Assembly: GCA_020543525.1 (NCBI GenBank)
Contig: JAHYIO010000037.1
Span: 2,170,001 to 2,234,000, forward strand
From: Coriolopsis trogii
Taxonomy: Eukaryota; Basidiomycota; Agaricomycetes; Polyporales; Polyporaceae
DNA: 64,000 nucleotides
Direction of reading: 5' to 3'
How positions within the stretch are numbered: position 1 is the stretch's first letter; each line of letters starts with the position of its first letter. A program made the translations under genes and the position numbers. The notes below the pieces were generated by a model. It saw only the letters and a program-made list of their open reading frames with translations, did no database searches and was not told where the DNA came from. Shown one piece after another: positions 46,244 through 57,687 of this stretch.

Positions 46244-46417
46244 TTGCACTGTGGTACTGACAGTACTGACGGACCATGTCAGTACTGTCAGTAGTCTCAG
46301 TATTCAGTACCCGCACCCTCAAGTTCTCGCCGGACAGGCTACTATCTGCATTAACAGCTTGTAGCTGAATTGTAACGTAGTAGTACAGACTGGACATCAG
46401 GGCGCAAAGTATGAATA

Positions 46418-49400
46418 CTATATGATAGTTTCATGAGCATGGTAATCAGCGAACCAATTCACGTAGTATCTACGGAAAGCATGAAGTGAGTCTGTGTAAT
46501 GGAAGTCAACAGGAATACGTGTCCGTCCGTAGTATCCAATGAGATGGCAAGCACGAACTATGGTGTCTACGTGCACTACAGCGGTGACACGTCGGCCATG
46601 CACCTTCTCGGGCTTCACCACCCACATGCCTGTCACAGGATCAGGCTCATCATCCTCGAGTTCAAACCATTCAACAAATGCACAATCATGCCGTACGTAG
46701 TTGTAGATGAAGGAAAAGAACATACGCACACGCGCAACGGTCAATCCTAGCATCCCAACAGCCTCCGAGTCGGTCCGTACAAGGACAGTGTCGTATCGCG
46801 GTCAGGTGCCATACCAGCGGGGGCTGCAGCGAATGAACTCGCGGTGCATTCCACTCGGACCAGCTAGTTCACTTGGTGCATAGAATGTCGCCGTTGCGGA
46901 GTGGAATACTGTGATACGGGTGTCAATGCGGAGGAGGGGACATTCCTCTAAAGGAATGACATCCGCGGGATCATCATCAGGATAGAGGTGGTCGTGAAGA
47001 AAGCGTCGTATGTTGTTGTGCAAGTCAGGATACCCACGCTCGTTCATGAGAACGTTGAGGCGTCGAATTTGTACTGGCAAGTATTCGGTTAGAAGAGGCA
47101 ACGAAGTAGAGTACGGAGGTGGACTCACTAGGGCGTGAGGCAATGCGCACCTGTGAATCAACGGCTGACGGATCCTCTGCTGCCATGGCCTCGGCTTCAT
47201 GACGGAAACGCTCGTCTTCAATTTCTTCACGATCAATGCCGGCGTGTACACCGGTGGCACGGAGAGCATGGGTCTTAACGTCGCTACGGAGCATCCCTCG
47301 ACGGGCAAACTCAACGCGGGCCGCAGCCAGCTTACTGAGGCGTGATATGGTGCGGATCATCTGGCCGAGAGGGTTCCTCCTGCTTGATCGCCGCCACGGC
47401 CTCTTGACAGCAACAATATGCTTGGACTCCGTTATCGAGGAGCACAGACCGTTCGGGGAGCCGAAGAGTTGTATATTGCGAACGTAGTGAACGAGTGCAT
47501 GCTGACGCGGTAATGAAAATCCGTCGGGGCATACCCCAGCGTCCTCGAAGATCACCCGCAGGTGGTGGAAGTGTGCGAGAGTGGCCGTCATGATCTTGAG
47601 GTCTTCTGAGGTATGAGCCGGCCGTCGTGCAAGGTATGAGAAGTCAAGGAGCACGGCTATGCACTTGATCATCTGGTCAGGTACATAGCCGACAAGGGCC
47701 GGGAGGATCACCTGCTGTAAGGTGAGCCAACAAGTACCATGACCCACAGAAAGGAAGATCTCGCACCTTCATCAATGCTTTGGAGTCATTACCGGTCCAT
47801 TGAGCAAAATTCCTGCCGTTTGGGAATCGTCGCAGGCCAGGGAAAGCTGGAACAGCAGCAAGTCTGAAAGGTGAATCAGCTCAGACGCATAGTTTAGTAA
47901 GCTTGCTCAGCATACCGTCGGTCGATGTCATCGAGTATTCGTTTGGCTTCGGCCTCAGTATCCGCTGTGAGATGTATGTACTCTTCTACCCATGTGATGA
48001 GATGGTCCTTGAAAGTGCCTTTGATTAATTGATGGAGGAGGTCGGGCGTGAGAAGCTCGTGTATATCCGCACGAGGGAAATAGTTTGTGAAGGGCTACAT
48101 GATATGATACATCAGACGGCTGGCCACTGGATTTCGGCTGGAGCGGGAGGACTTACTGTGACGTCGCTGTTGATACCAAATGTATCCCAGAGGGTTTGGC
48201 GATCGTATGTCTCGAGGAGAACATTGTCGAGATCTCGGAAGCATGAATCACTAATGTGATCAAGTTCGTCGGGTCGCGCAAGGCACCTACATTCTCCCCT
48301 CAGTCTGATGGACATAAAATGGTATGTCGTTGACTCACTTTGGACACCAGCCCTGCACGCACCCGGATAGGTATACTTGCTCCGGATAATCGGCGATGAA
48401 GGGCCCCAGCTCGAAGATAGCACGCCGGAAATGGTTGTCTGGGCAGCGGATGACGTGGGGGGTTGTCATACCTGGTCGTAGGGGTGCGAGAACGTGGGTG
48501 ATGGCTTGGTGATATAGTTGCTTCTTGAAAATACGGAACTCTTCGTCGTCCTCATCCACGCGTTCACCTATAGGGCGTGCAGAACAGGATGAGATCCAAG
48601 CACAATTTGTCATCAACGAACTGACCTTTGGGTATCGGAAGAAAGGCGAGAGGTATGACAGCATCGCGATGCGCACGTCGCATATCATTATGGATGTTGC
48701 CGATGCTCATATATAGTGGGTGGAAGGCTTGGTTCCCTGTCGCTACAGACACTGTTGTTTTGTCTGCACCTAGGACTGGGGCGATAAACATTGCACCATG
48801 GGTGTCAGGATCTTCCGATATCTGAGTCTGCCGAATTTAGTATGAGTGAGTGAACGGTAAGTGCGTAGGCATGTGTGACTTACAGATTTACGATAGGCCC
48901 ATTGCCCAGACATGAGGTTACAGAACCGCTGCATCTGCCCGGCAGGCCCCTGGATATGTTCTTGGTAGGGGATGTAGTCGAAGCGTCCTTCAAAGTCGGA
49001 ACTGGCGCACATGGCCTCCAACGCATCTAGAGAGTTCCGGTAGTGAAGAACGTATGTCTGCCTCTTCCAGCGAGGCGATGTCTCGTCTATGGGGCCTGTG
49101 TACCGGAACGCGACACTAGCCCACCCCGCCTGTTCGAAAGGGATCATATCAATGGTCCGGAACATGTGCTTTGCGTCGTCAAAGATAGGAGGAGTGTCGT
49201 CATGGCCATGGAGTGCATCGCGGGCGGCTAGAATACGCAGGAGCTGGTTGATGTCACCTTCAGAGGTCTCCATCTTCTCATATGTGGCCTCTGCCCATTC
49301 GTATGTGGGGCGGTCAGGAAAAGGGTGAAAAGTGTGCGTGTTATCTCGTGGCGGAGAAGGAGCATCAGGAGGGAGAAAATTGCCGTTGTGGTCGCAGGGT

Positions 49401-49600
49401 CGTGCTACATGAACATATTCAGTTGTACAACAAAGGATGAGAGTGGATAAGCACATACCTGTGAGATGGGGATGATATTGTATAATCGAAGGGGGTGGAC
49501 GGGGTTTAGGAGTACGGTGACAGCGATTGCGATGTTGAGAGAAAGCACGAAGAGTAGGGAAAGCCTGCCGGTTCTCACAAAGGCTGCAAAAACGGGCCAT
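46418..49600 (-). pseudogene. Plavaka transposase with one in-frame stop
   Basis: Start MARFCSLCENRQ opens a C2H2-like finger (C-x2-C ... H-x4-H). Family motifs follow in order: Y-E-W-A-E-A-T-Y, SEGDINQLLRIL, W-x-S-V-A-F-R-Y-T-G-P, MQRFCNLMSGQWAY, T-T-V-S-V-A-T-G-N-Q with LAFLPIPKG, C-P-D-N-H-F-R-R-A-I-F-E-L-G-P-F-I-A-D-Y-P-E-Q-V, D-L-L-H-Q-L-I-K-G, LRRFPNGRNFAQWTGNDSK, GSPNGLCSSITESKHI and KPWRRSSRRNPL-like region, then a C-terminal F-F-S-F domain. Several short introns. In-frame TGA at 46802-46804, between WYGT and PRYDTVLV, truncates the last about 125 residues. Probably inactive unless supplied by another copy. Confidence 0.82.
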
Positions 49601-49823
49601 GAAGATTGAGCGGATGGAGTGGAAGTAAATGTATATATGAGAGGGTAGGAGAGACAGAGGACTTAGAAAACAAGCTGGCGACGAGGCTGTCAATACAAAT
49701 CAAAACAAACCCTTTTTGGGGCCGACCCCCGCCGTCCGTCTCCCTCGCTACCACTATCCTTCACCCCAGCGTATCTTCACACAAGTCGTTTTCTGTCTTC
49801 ACCCAAAGACTGTAAAATCGACG

Positions 49824-52619
49824 ATGGGTGGAAGCAGACGACGACCGAAGCCTCGAGCTCCTGCTTCTGCCGAGAATGCAGAAGCTGACAACCAGCCCGG
49901 GATCGGAGACGCTGTCATTGTAGCCGCTCAGCCTGGTGCACAAATTCTCGCCGTAAGTCTGCAGTACTCACCATTATATGCGTGCTGAGTCGTCATTGCT
50001 GTATAGAGGGAAAATCTTCAAGGTGGCGGGCAAGATGAACAGCTGCCAGGGCGGCACTATTCGACGCGAGCCACGACACAGAATAGTCACCCAGGCATGA
50101 CCGCTGGCCTAGCCAAGCGGCAGATGGCTGAGATTCAAGACCTGGCTGAGAAGAAGAGAGCAGCAAAACACGCGAAAACACAACAGAAGCTCGACGAGGC
50201 ACTTACTAAAAAATTACGTGAGGAGGCTGGAGCGAACCGGATCGCTGCACTCCTCGATGACCGGGCCAGTTCTGAAGCCCAGGATGAGTTCGCTTTGCAT
50301 CACACAGTTGCACCGGGATCTGGGCAGGTATATCGGGGCGGAGAGGATGAGGGCGCGGGACAAGGTCAACTTACACGCGGTAAGCATCTCGTATCTATTG
50401 TTCTCACCCACGAAGCCAAACAAGTGTTGTTTGGCAGTTCTTTCCCAGCCAGGCGACGTTAGCCGAATTCACAGCGCCGACAATTCAGACCATGACGGAC
50501 TCGACCTTTCCTCTCCGACGTCTCTCCCTGCTACCAATCGTCAGCAAGATCCTCGCTCCACACGCGCTCAACGACTCTCTCGGCGTGGCGGTCCAGGCGC
50601 AAGTCCAGACCATATACTCAACGATCAACAGACGAGCACGCAGGCGGGGCTGGATATTCTCGGAGGGGACGAGAATGCAGGGCAGAGGAACACTCATAAG
50701 GTACGTCGCATCCAGTCACAAGTCTAAATCCCACACAACTTCCATGTACTGTGTATCGTAGAACAAAGGCAAGCGTGCGTCTCGTTCAACCAAGGCAGCG
50801 GCGGGTGACTCCATGGGGCATTTGGAACCGGGGATCGCTGGCGAGCAGCCCAAGGTGCGTGAATGTCTCGCACGTCTGGAGGGATTTTGTCGACGCTCAA
50901 CTCCTTCAAGACTCAGCTCACTGCTGCCGAAAAGCGCAAGCAGAAGTCTCAAGGCATAATGTCAGCAATCGAGTCGCACCGATCCTCGGACTCACCACAT
51001 CTTCACGTCCCGGTCAAGCGCACTGCGAGTCCTCTAATGTTCGTTCTTCTCCGAGTCCCTCCCTATCTCTGTTCTCATGCATTCTGCAACCAGATTCCAC
51101 GCACAATCCCACAAGAAGGTGAAGCAGTCAGGTGGAGATGCATTCACGGACGACTATCGCAAACACATGCGCGAGTCCCGCGCGGCCCCCGCATCTTCCG
51201 GTCCCGCAATCGACTCTCCTTTGACGCTTCCATCTGTACGAATGGTCCACTTTCTTTCTGACAGTGAAGACGACACCTCCGCAACTCTCCGTCACTCGGA
51301 CACGCCGACACCGCACGCTCTTGTGAAGACCAGTGCCATACGATCTGGTGCTGGGCGACGCCCACAAGCCAACATATCTGACGAGGAGATTGGTGGCCTA
51401 GATGACATCTCCATCTACGCACCTCGGCCCTCTCCCGATCAATACCCGGTAGTCCATGGGAACAAGGTGAGCCTCCATCTGACCGTTCACTCGTGACCTC
51501 AGCTAATAGACACTCCTTACAGCTTGTGGCTGTCGTTCCCGAAGCCAACATCGAGGGCGATGAAGTGGTCACCCCGACTCCTAAGAAGCGTGCCCCCAAA
51601 ACTCCAGTTCCCGCTGCGGTCTCTCGTGGCTTCAGCGCCCTCCCTGCGTGGGTGCAGATGAAGATGCGTTCCCATGTCGTCCCGTCCCTTATCGACTACT
51701 ACGGTTCTCAGGACAATCCATGGGTCCTTGATGATGACTCTTCCGATGCGTTCCTCACCTTGTTGGCCCAGATCCTTCGCAAGATCTTCCCGTCGCGCGC
51801 GATTGACCTCAAGAAGGGCGACAAGGTGTACAAATATGTGCGTCACTCTTGTCCCACGATTGCGATTGTTTGTGTACTCATTGTCATCATCCAGGCACGC
51901 CAGCAAGTGTATGAATGGCGAAGTGACTTCCAGGCCAACGCCCTCAAGCTGATAGAAACTGAAATCAAAGTCCGAGGATTAAACAGTCAACCCGCCATCA
52001 AAGCATGGGTCTTGCGAACGTCGGCCCCCGGCGGCGCATACTTGTATGAAAACCCAAATCCTGAGGTATTCCGCGATGCAACCAATCCTCTCAATATGTC
52101 GCTTCACTGAGACTACGCCCTATCCTAACAGAATCCTGCTGCCGCTCGTGGGGCTCTCCAGTCCCCGTTCATCATCCACCTCTTAGCGTGTCATCTTCAA
52201 GCTACAGAAGGGACTATGATCAAGTCGAAGTATCCTGTCGGGGCGCTATCATTAGCTGGTGTTGCTGTAAGTTGTTCGCATTCACTTTATCCCGGACCGT
52301 GTCCTGTGCTCATCGTTACCCTTATCAATAGCTCACTCGGGCCTTCAAGATGTACACTACGGGCAAGTTTGTCGCTGAAGCCTCAGGATTCTCGAAGAAC
52401 ACGGTGGGCACAAAGACTATGAAGATGCGTGACGGCTCTGTTGCGGGTCTTGTGGCCCATTCGCGTCGCTTTGATGAGTTGCTCAAGAAGGCATGGGCAT
52501 ACGTACCTCGGGTACGCGTAGACCGCGGGGATGGGCAGCAGGGACGGGCAGATTTCGACTCAGATGACGATGCATACAACGCGGTGGATCCCAGCAGCTC
52601 ACCAGTTCATGAATACTAA
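49824..52619 (+). CDS. Divergent companion gene of Plavaka 1, function unknown
   Basis: Multi-exon gene starting MGGSRRRPKPRAPAS. The N-terminal third is charged and probably helical (LAEKKRAAKHAKTQQKLDEA), followed by disordered Ser/Pro sequence. A conserved core begins LPAWVQMKMRSHVVPSLIDY and Y-G-S, then I-D-L-K-K-G-D-K-V-Y, ARQQVYEWRSDFQANALKLI, and a segment with S-P-F-I-I-H-L-L-A-C-H. The C-terminal exon has MYTTGKFVAEASGFSKNTVG, S-V-A-G-L-V-A-H-S-R-R-F-D-E-L-L-K-K-A and an acidic end. Homologous, exon by exon, to the companion of Plavaka 2. I recognise no domain. It has no RNase H-like or zinc motifs. A transposition or DNA-binding accessory role is inference from the conserved pairing. 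Confidence 0.75.
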
Positions 52620-52856
52620 TCACCACGTAATGTACGCGTACCTACGCCGTGTTCAAATGTTATAGTGTCCAGTTGTCCCGCGCTCCAAGGCACACCCCGC
52701 CGAAGCTGACTGACTGACTGGTCTCTCGGAAGTACTGAGGGATACTGTGGACATTGGCGGCCGGCCTGCTGACTACTGTCGGCCGAACTACTGATGGGCG
52801 AAGTACTGAGAGGTACTGAGGGGCGCTGCCAGACTGTGGCAGTGCTCTCAGTACTT

Positions 52857-52873
52857 TCGCGCGTTTACTGATG
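52857..52873 (-). repeat. Right terminal inverted repeat of Plavaka 1
   Basis: tcgcgcgtttactgatg, exact complement of the left end. Confidence 0.88.
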
Positions 52874-53756
52874 TGATGCAGGGATCATGTCATTCGCCTC
52901 TGGTCACCATAGTAGGGGCGACTTTTCTTCTGTGAGGAATGGCAAGGTGTGTGGCATGTTTTATCGGCGCGATTAGAATCTGCATACGTCCATCGACTAT
53001 CTTAACTGATCTGCAGTCTCACCAGCGTCCTATGTACATTGACGCTACTACTCAGCATAGTATGTGTATTTGCGTACGACACAACGGCATAGTAAGTCTG
53101 ATACTCTCGAGTTCCCTTCTAATCAGCAGTGATGTTCTCATGAATGTAGAGCAGAGGGACATCATTGACACCCGAGAAATTCAGGACAACCCATCCAGTC
53201 ATGATCAATGATCAAAACGCCCTGACGCATTTGCCACCGTACTCTGTCAACAGCCATCTTGTAGTCATCCGCCGGCAAAGCGTCTTCCTGATCATGTATC
53301 AAGTCTCGATGGGTTCCCCTGAATCTAAGGTACGGCATCATGATCCTGACTTGAACTGGCAGTGGGTGCACTAAACGCAGTGACGAGGGATCCGTGCCAT
53401 TTGCTGCTCCGAGTCGTACAGGACGCCGAGTGCAACCGAGGAGGAACACCTCCAAGTGCGGTGCCTTGATTATCCACGTCGGCGAGGCTGAATCCAACAG
53501 GAAGTAGCGTTTCGAGGAACCTAAATAGACCGATCCGTATCAACATCACGGGCGCGAAGAAGCCTTGAGTATGCCATCGCCAAGTCAACCTTGTCAGTCA
53601 GTTAGTATATGTACCGCGCGACCCTATGTTACTATCGTTTCTTTTTTGCTTATAATCCGCTGCTCTCGCTACGTCAGAAAGGTGTGTGCCGTATGTCGTG
53701 GTAGGGACACCAAGGGCTGACTGGCTCTGGCCCCGCTGTGTTCTTTCTTGTGTGCC
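52874..53756. other. Flank between Plavaka 1 and P14, no supported gene
   Basis: A 111-codon minus-strand frame (53497-53162) has no recognisable domain. No array motif seen. Confidence 0.4.
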
Positions 53757-54438
53757 ATGGATGAGTATAGACTGTCCTTCAAAATCGACGATGCAGATTC
53801 TGAGGTACTCTACAACGGTCAGTGGACGGTGCAACTAAACGGAGACAAACTAGTAAGCACCTTCCTGACCGGATCCGGAGATATAGAGACTCTTGCTCAC
53901 GACTTCATCTACATTTGAAGCAGCTCCGGGCCACAACGGAGGACTTGAAGATGAAGAGCTGTGCACGACCAATACTCCTGCCTCACCGCACAACTCTCAT
54001 GACACTCGCTCAACCGTGCTGGTGTCGTCCGCAAGAGCCAGTGTGATTGGCGACAACACCTACGAGTCCGCAAGGGACTTAAATGGCTATCTCACTGAGA
54101 AGTTGCTCATAACTGCTGAAACACTCCCGCACCGTTGTAGTCCTCCACCGAACAATGGCACAGACGGAGGCGGGAGCTCTAGCAGTTTTCGGGTATCGCA
54201 CGCATCGTCCACCCATGGCTGCGGCAGCGGAGCGTCTTCCCCCTCTACCCTGACCAGGTTATACCGGGAAGAAGTCTCGCGTTCCATGTGGTTTTCCCCT
54301 TCTTCAATGCAGCTGCACGCGCAACATCTACTGCAGGTGGCGCAGTCCGGACAGCAAAGGGCGCCACAACCAGAGTTGGACTCCGGACTGAGAATGTATC
54401 AGGAGGAGACTCTTCCGCCAGCCTATAGTGCAAATTAG
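53757..54438 (+). pseudogene. P14: internal-deletion derivative, exon 1 start joined to type-A tail
   Basis: ATG at 53757 opens the first half of an array exon 1 (FKIDDADSEVLYNGQWTVQL) but TRHG, the remaining ectodomain, stalk and TM are missing. About 100 bp later a complete type-A tail starts (open from about 53893): P-G-H-N-G-G-L-E-D-E-E-L, STLTRLYREEVSRSMWFSPS, LDSGLRMYQEETLPPAYSAN and stop. No splice joins the two parts in frame, so this is most likely a pseudogene left by a deletion of about 1 kb. If expressed from an internal ATG, a soluble tail with PPAY would be made. Confidence 0.68.
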
Positions 54439-54984
54439 TGACATGTAGGATAAAAGACAGCTCCTCTAATTTTTGTATACCCTGGCTGGTATGAGATGAG
54501 TTCTCAGTCGCTCAAATTTACCCTGTCCGAACCTGTTGTACACTGTGTAGCGACTCACCCTGGTGTCTCAGATTTACTTATAGTTTGTCGGTACTCGTCT
54601 GAGAATCTGAGCCCTACTATTGCACTTGACGCTCCTCGTGATCATTGCAAAGACAACAGAGTATCTGATGATGGCAGAAGGATTGGTTGCGTCATGTCAG
54701 TTGGAGCTTGGAAGTCGAGTCGGACGTCCTGAATAGAATTAAAAGTCATTCTTTTGCATTTGGCTGCCAGTTTTGTTTAGTTGTATGGTACGACACACCG
54801 CAGTTGGCATAGCGAGAGATATGAGTGAAGAGACCCTGCTGCAGGAGCTTCAGGTACGGCGGGTGTCGGAGATGGGCAAAAAGAAGTCTGGAGCCCGAGC
54901 CCGAGCCCGAGTTCGAGTCGAGTCGAGTCGGCCCAGTAGCACCGGCCGGGCCGCACCGGAACGCTGAGCGTTCAGGCGTCTCTA
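54439..54984. other. Intergenic region with a cgagcc-type repeat
   Basis: Contains (gagccc)n-like repeats near 54.90 kb encoding Arg-Ala runs. No gene seen. Confidence 0.4.
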
Positions 54985-55045
54985 GGCCTAGCGGGAGGAT
55001 GTATGCACTCGCAAGAGGAAACGCTTCCTCCACCGTATGTCACTG
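54985..55045 (+). pseudogene. Type-A tail end, relic 8
   Basis: Plus-strand MHSQEETLPPPYVTVV matches the last residues of type-A tails (M-Y-x-E-E-T-L-P-P-x-Y), without the stop that normally follows. The upstream boxes are lost. Likely remnant next to P14. Confidence 0.5.
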
Positions 55046-55676
55046 TGGTGAATTCACGAGTTCCAATATCTATCTGGCTGGAATCGTCTTCATGGTTAAC
55101 TGGCTCTTATTGTTTGAGCGGACTTTGCTGCTTCGGCGCGCGGCACTTACATAGACGCCGGTGTTGTCTAGACACCTCCACCTCCTCGCTGCATCCTGGT
55201 TGACCTCCTCTCTGACGACAGCGAGCTCACATTCGCTCTACTATTTGTTCTGTCTCCGTATACACGCTGGGTACTTCTCTTTCTCGGCAGCAATCCCCAG
55301 AACTGCTACTTCAAATTATGTCTTCTCCGAGCTCCCTGCATGGAACATGGTGGCCTGTGATCTGCCCGTTTTATGGTCGCCACCTGACTATCATGGACAT
55401 GCTGGTACAAGTTGGATGACGAACAGGACAATGGAAAAGCAGCCGGGTGAGTGATTGATGGATTCGAAGTCGTGCGACTGGTCGTCCTAGTGTAGATGGA
55501 TACATCTTGGATCTGTCACTGGAGAACGGATGGCGGTCCTTCCTTGTTGATACGGGGTCCTCAAGGATGGAAGGTCGTGTGCTGTCTCTCATATTGCCAC
55601 GCATATATGCTGCTTTTGTCGATTCCCTCTCGCTCGTTGCATCTCTACTGCTGGCTGCGCGCATGAGGCTCGGACT
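55046..55676. other. Upstream region of P15, no supported gene
   Basis: Open frames on both strands, none with a domain or array motif. Confidence 0.4.
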
Positions 55677-56908
55677 ATGTCGTCACCGATCCTCGTCGAT
55701 GACTACGATCCTGTAGTTCAGTACGATCCACAATGGATCGTGCAAAAGGGCGTGATAGAGGTAGACGGTACGCGACATGGTGCCGACAAAGCCGGGTTCA
55801 CCGCGTCGCTCAGCTTTTCAGGTGCGTCTTACCCTACTGGAAGTTGATACCCCTGTTGACGTTCAGATGTAGGCACTGGTGTCCACATTGTTGGCAGCCT
55901 AGAGAGCTCAGACAAGGCTGGGCAACCCGTTACCCATTACCAGATCGATGGGCAGTACTCAGAACAGTTCAGCGCACCATATACCCCTCCTGGACAAATC
56001 CACTACAATACGACCTTCTTCAGCGTTGACAATCTGCCCTATGCTGACCACACGCTCGTTATCACCAATATCGATGCGGCCGACAAGGCTGTCTTTTGGC
56101 TAGACTACTTCCTCGTATACGGTCATACTCCCCCAATTTCGCAGGATGCATCGACGACCAGTTCGTCTTCCTCTGCGACCTCTGCGCTGGATATGCCACC
56201 AAATATTCCCCCTTCTACGTCCGCGTCACCCAGCGGAGAGCCCACAGAGACCAGGAATACTCGTACGCCCTCTTCATCGGCCGTCGCGATGACGCCACAC
56301 AGCGAGCCATCCACTCAAACGCTGTCCTCGCGGTCTACGTCTGCGCAAGTTTCTCCATCACCTTTGTCAATGCCAGATCCCTCTTACATCACGGTATTTC
56401 TGCCCGCCTCACAGTCAGCGAACAGTAGCGCGCCGTCGCCCTTGGTTGGCGGTAATGCTGACGCCGTATCAAGCATGCATCACGCGAACGCCGGCGCCAT
56501 CATTGGAGGTGTCATCGGTGCTGTTCTTTTTCTCTCCATCTTTGCTGCCATCGTCTTCCTTCTGAGAAGACGTCGTCGTGCGGCACGTCGAGGTGAGCCC
56601 ACAGCGTGCGGTGGATACGTTTGCGCTTTCTTACTTATTCTGTCCTAGGTTTCCCAGACGCGGACCTAGCCCAACGGGACGACATGTCCGAGGCATACCT
56701 CAGAGATTGGACCCCGTCCAGGCTGTATCTGGCTGGACGGAGGCCGGAGGCCGCTTCTGGCAGCCGCACGACCTCAACTTCCTCCGCTGGTCTTTTGGAG
56801 AAGGCCGCACGCACGGATCGCGACTCCGGTGGGTCATACGTGGCGCCCAAGCCGGGAGAGCGTTTTGTACCCCCCATATCGTGGCAGACCAAACCATCTG
56901 AAACCTGA
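55677..56908 (+). CDS. P15: array-family membrane protein, type-E tail
   Basis: Exons 55677-55821, 55873-56592 and 56649-56908 give 374 residues, both junctions phase 1. Ectodomain: ILVDDYDPVVQYDPQW, GTRHG, GTGVHIVG, Q-P-V-T-H-Y-Q-I-D-G, NTTFFSVDNLPYADHTLVI and FWLDYFLVY. Long Ser/Thr/Pro stalk. TM at about 254-278 (AIIGGVIGAVLFLSIFAAIV) then RRRRRAARRG. The tail of about 86 residues matches neither type A nor B: it has DMSEAYLRDWTPSRL, a Ser-rich middle and an end F-V-P-P-I-S-W-Q. No PPxY. Tail type E. Confidence 0.84.
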
Positions 56909-57687
56909 TCTTGGCCTCGAGACAATGCGCGCAGCGGGGCTCCCCAGGGAAGGGAGCGACGGACGGGCGACGATTGCGGCAGGTTTTGATCCAGATTCTC
57001 TTAATATCATTCCTTTGCGGACTTTATGTGATGTTCTGGACACAGGCTATACTTCTCGATTGAGGTGCGGACGGACTACCGCGAGCTCTCAACAGCAGTC
57101 ATTCGTTGGTACACTATTCGTTATTTGTGGTCCCGACTCTCAGCTCGACAGATATCTATTTAACGTGCAAACACCGGGTGGTCTCGCAGAAGCCTGTGTG
57201 CCATCGTACAGCTGGCGAGCTCAAGGAGTTTGCTCTACTTGCCTTATCAACTACCGCAGTGGGAGATGCTGTGCCGCCCGTCGGCCATACCGTCTCAGCC
57301 GCTGCTCTCTCCACGCCGCTCACTGATGATCTTCCTCTTTCTTCTACCCCAACATTGCTCGCTCGTCTCCTCGCCTCAGATTTGTCTAACGTGCTATGGC
57401 ACTGGCACAATTATTGCTCTCTTATCCGGAGAGATGTGAACATGCGCCCTCTGTTAGTGGTAACTCATCAAGGTATTCACAGAGGGTTGTTCGACCTGAC
57501 CCCTCTCCCGCGGGCGTTCCTTCTAGGCCAGAACGCCCCATTGGAATGAGCATACTCAAAAGCAAGGTGAGGTTTACTGGTGATCTCATTTTGCTCGTCT
57601 TGCTGATTGTATTCGAGCAGCTCTCGCCTGGCTTACCCTTGTCGCTCGTTACCTTCCTTGTCGCATTGTCCAATCAACGACTGACCT
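56909..57687. other. Intergenic region; possible very degenerate tail remnant
   Basis: No gene supported. Near 57.34-57.40 kb the plus strand reads P-T-L-L-A-R-L-L-A-S-D-L-S-N-V-L-W, faintly like P-T-L-T-R-L-Y-R-E-E-V-x-x-S-x-W of tail type A. Too weak to call. Confidence 0.3.

Larger units (their letters stand above)
46227..52873. mobile_element. Plavaka-type DNA transposon, complete (about 6.65 kb)
   Basis: Bounded by 17-bp terminal inverted repeats (catcagtaaacgcgcga on the left, its complement on the right). Subterminal regions on both sides are dense in agtactga/tcagtact motifs. Two divergent genes: transposase leftward, companion rightward, sharing a promoter region of about 220 bp. 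The flanking dinucleotide TG is present on both sides and may be a 2-bp target duplication. Inserted about 80 bp behind the P13 stop. Assigned to Plavaka (CACTA/EnSpm-like CMC group) from the transposase. Confidence 0.85.
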
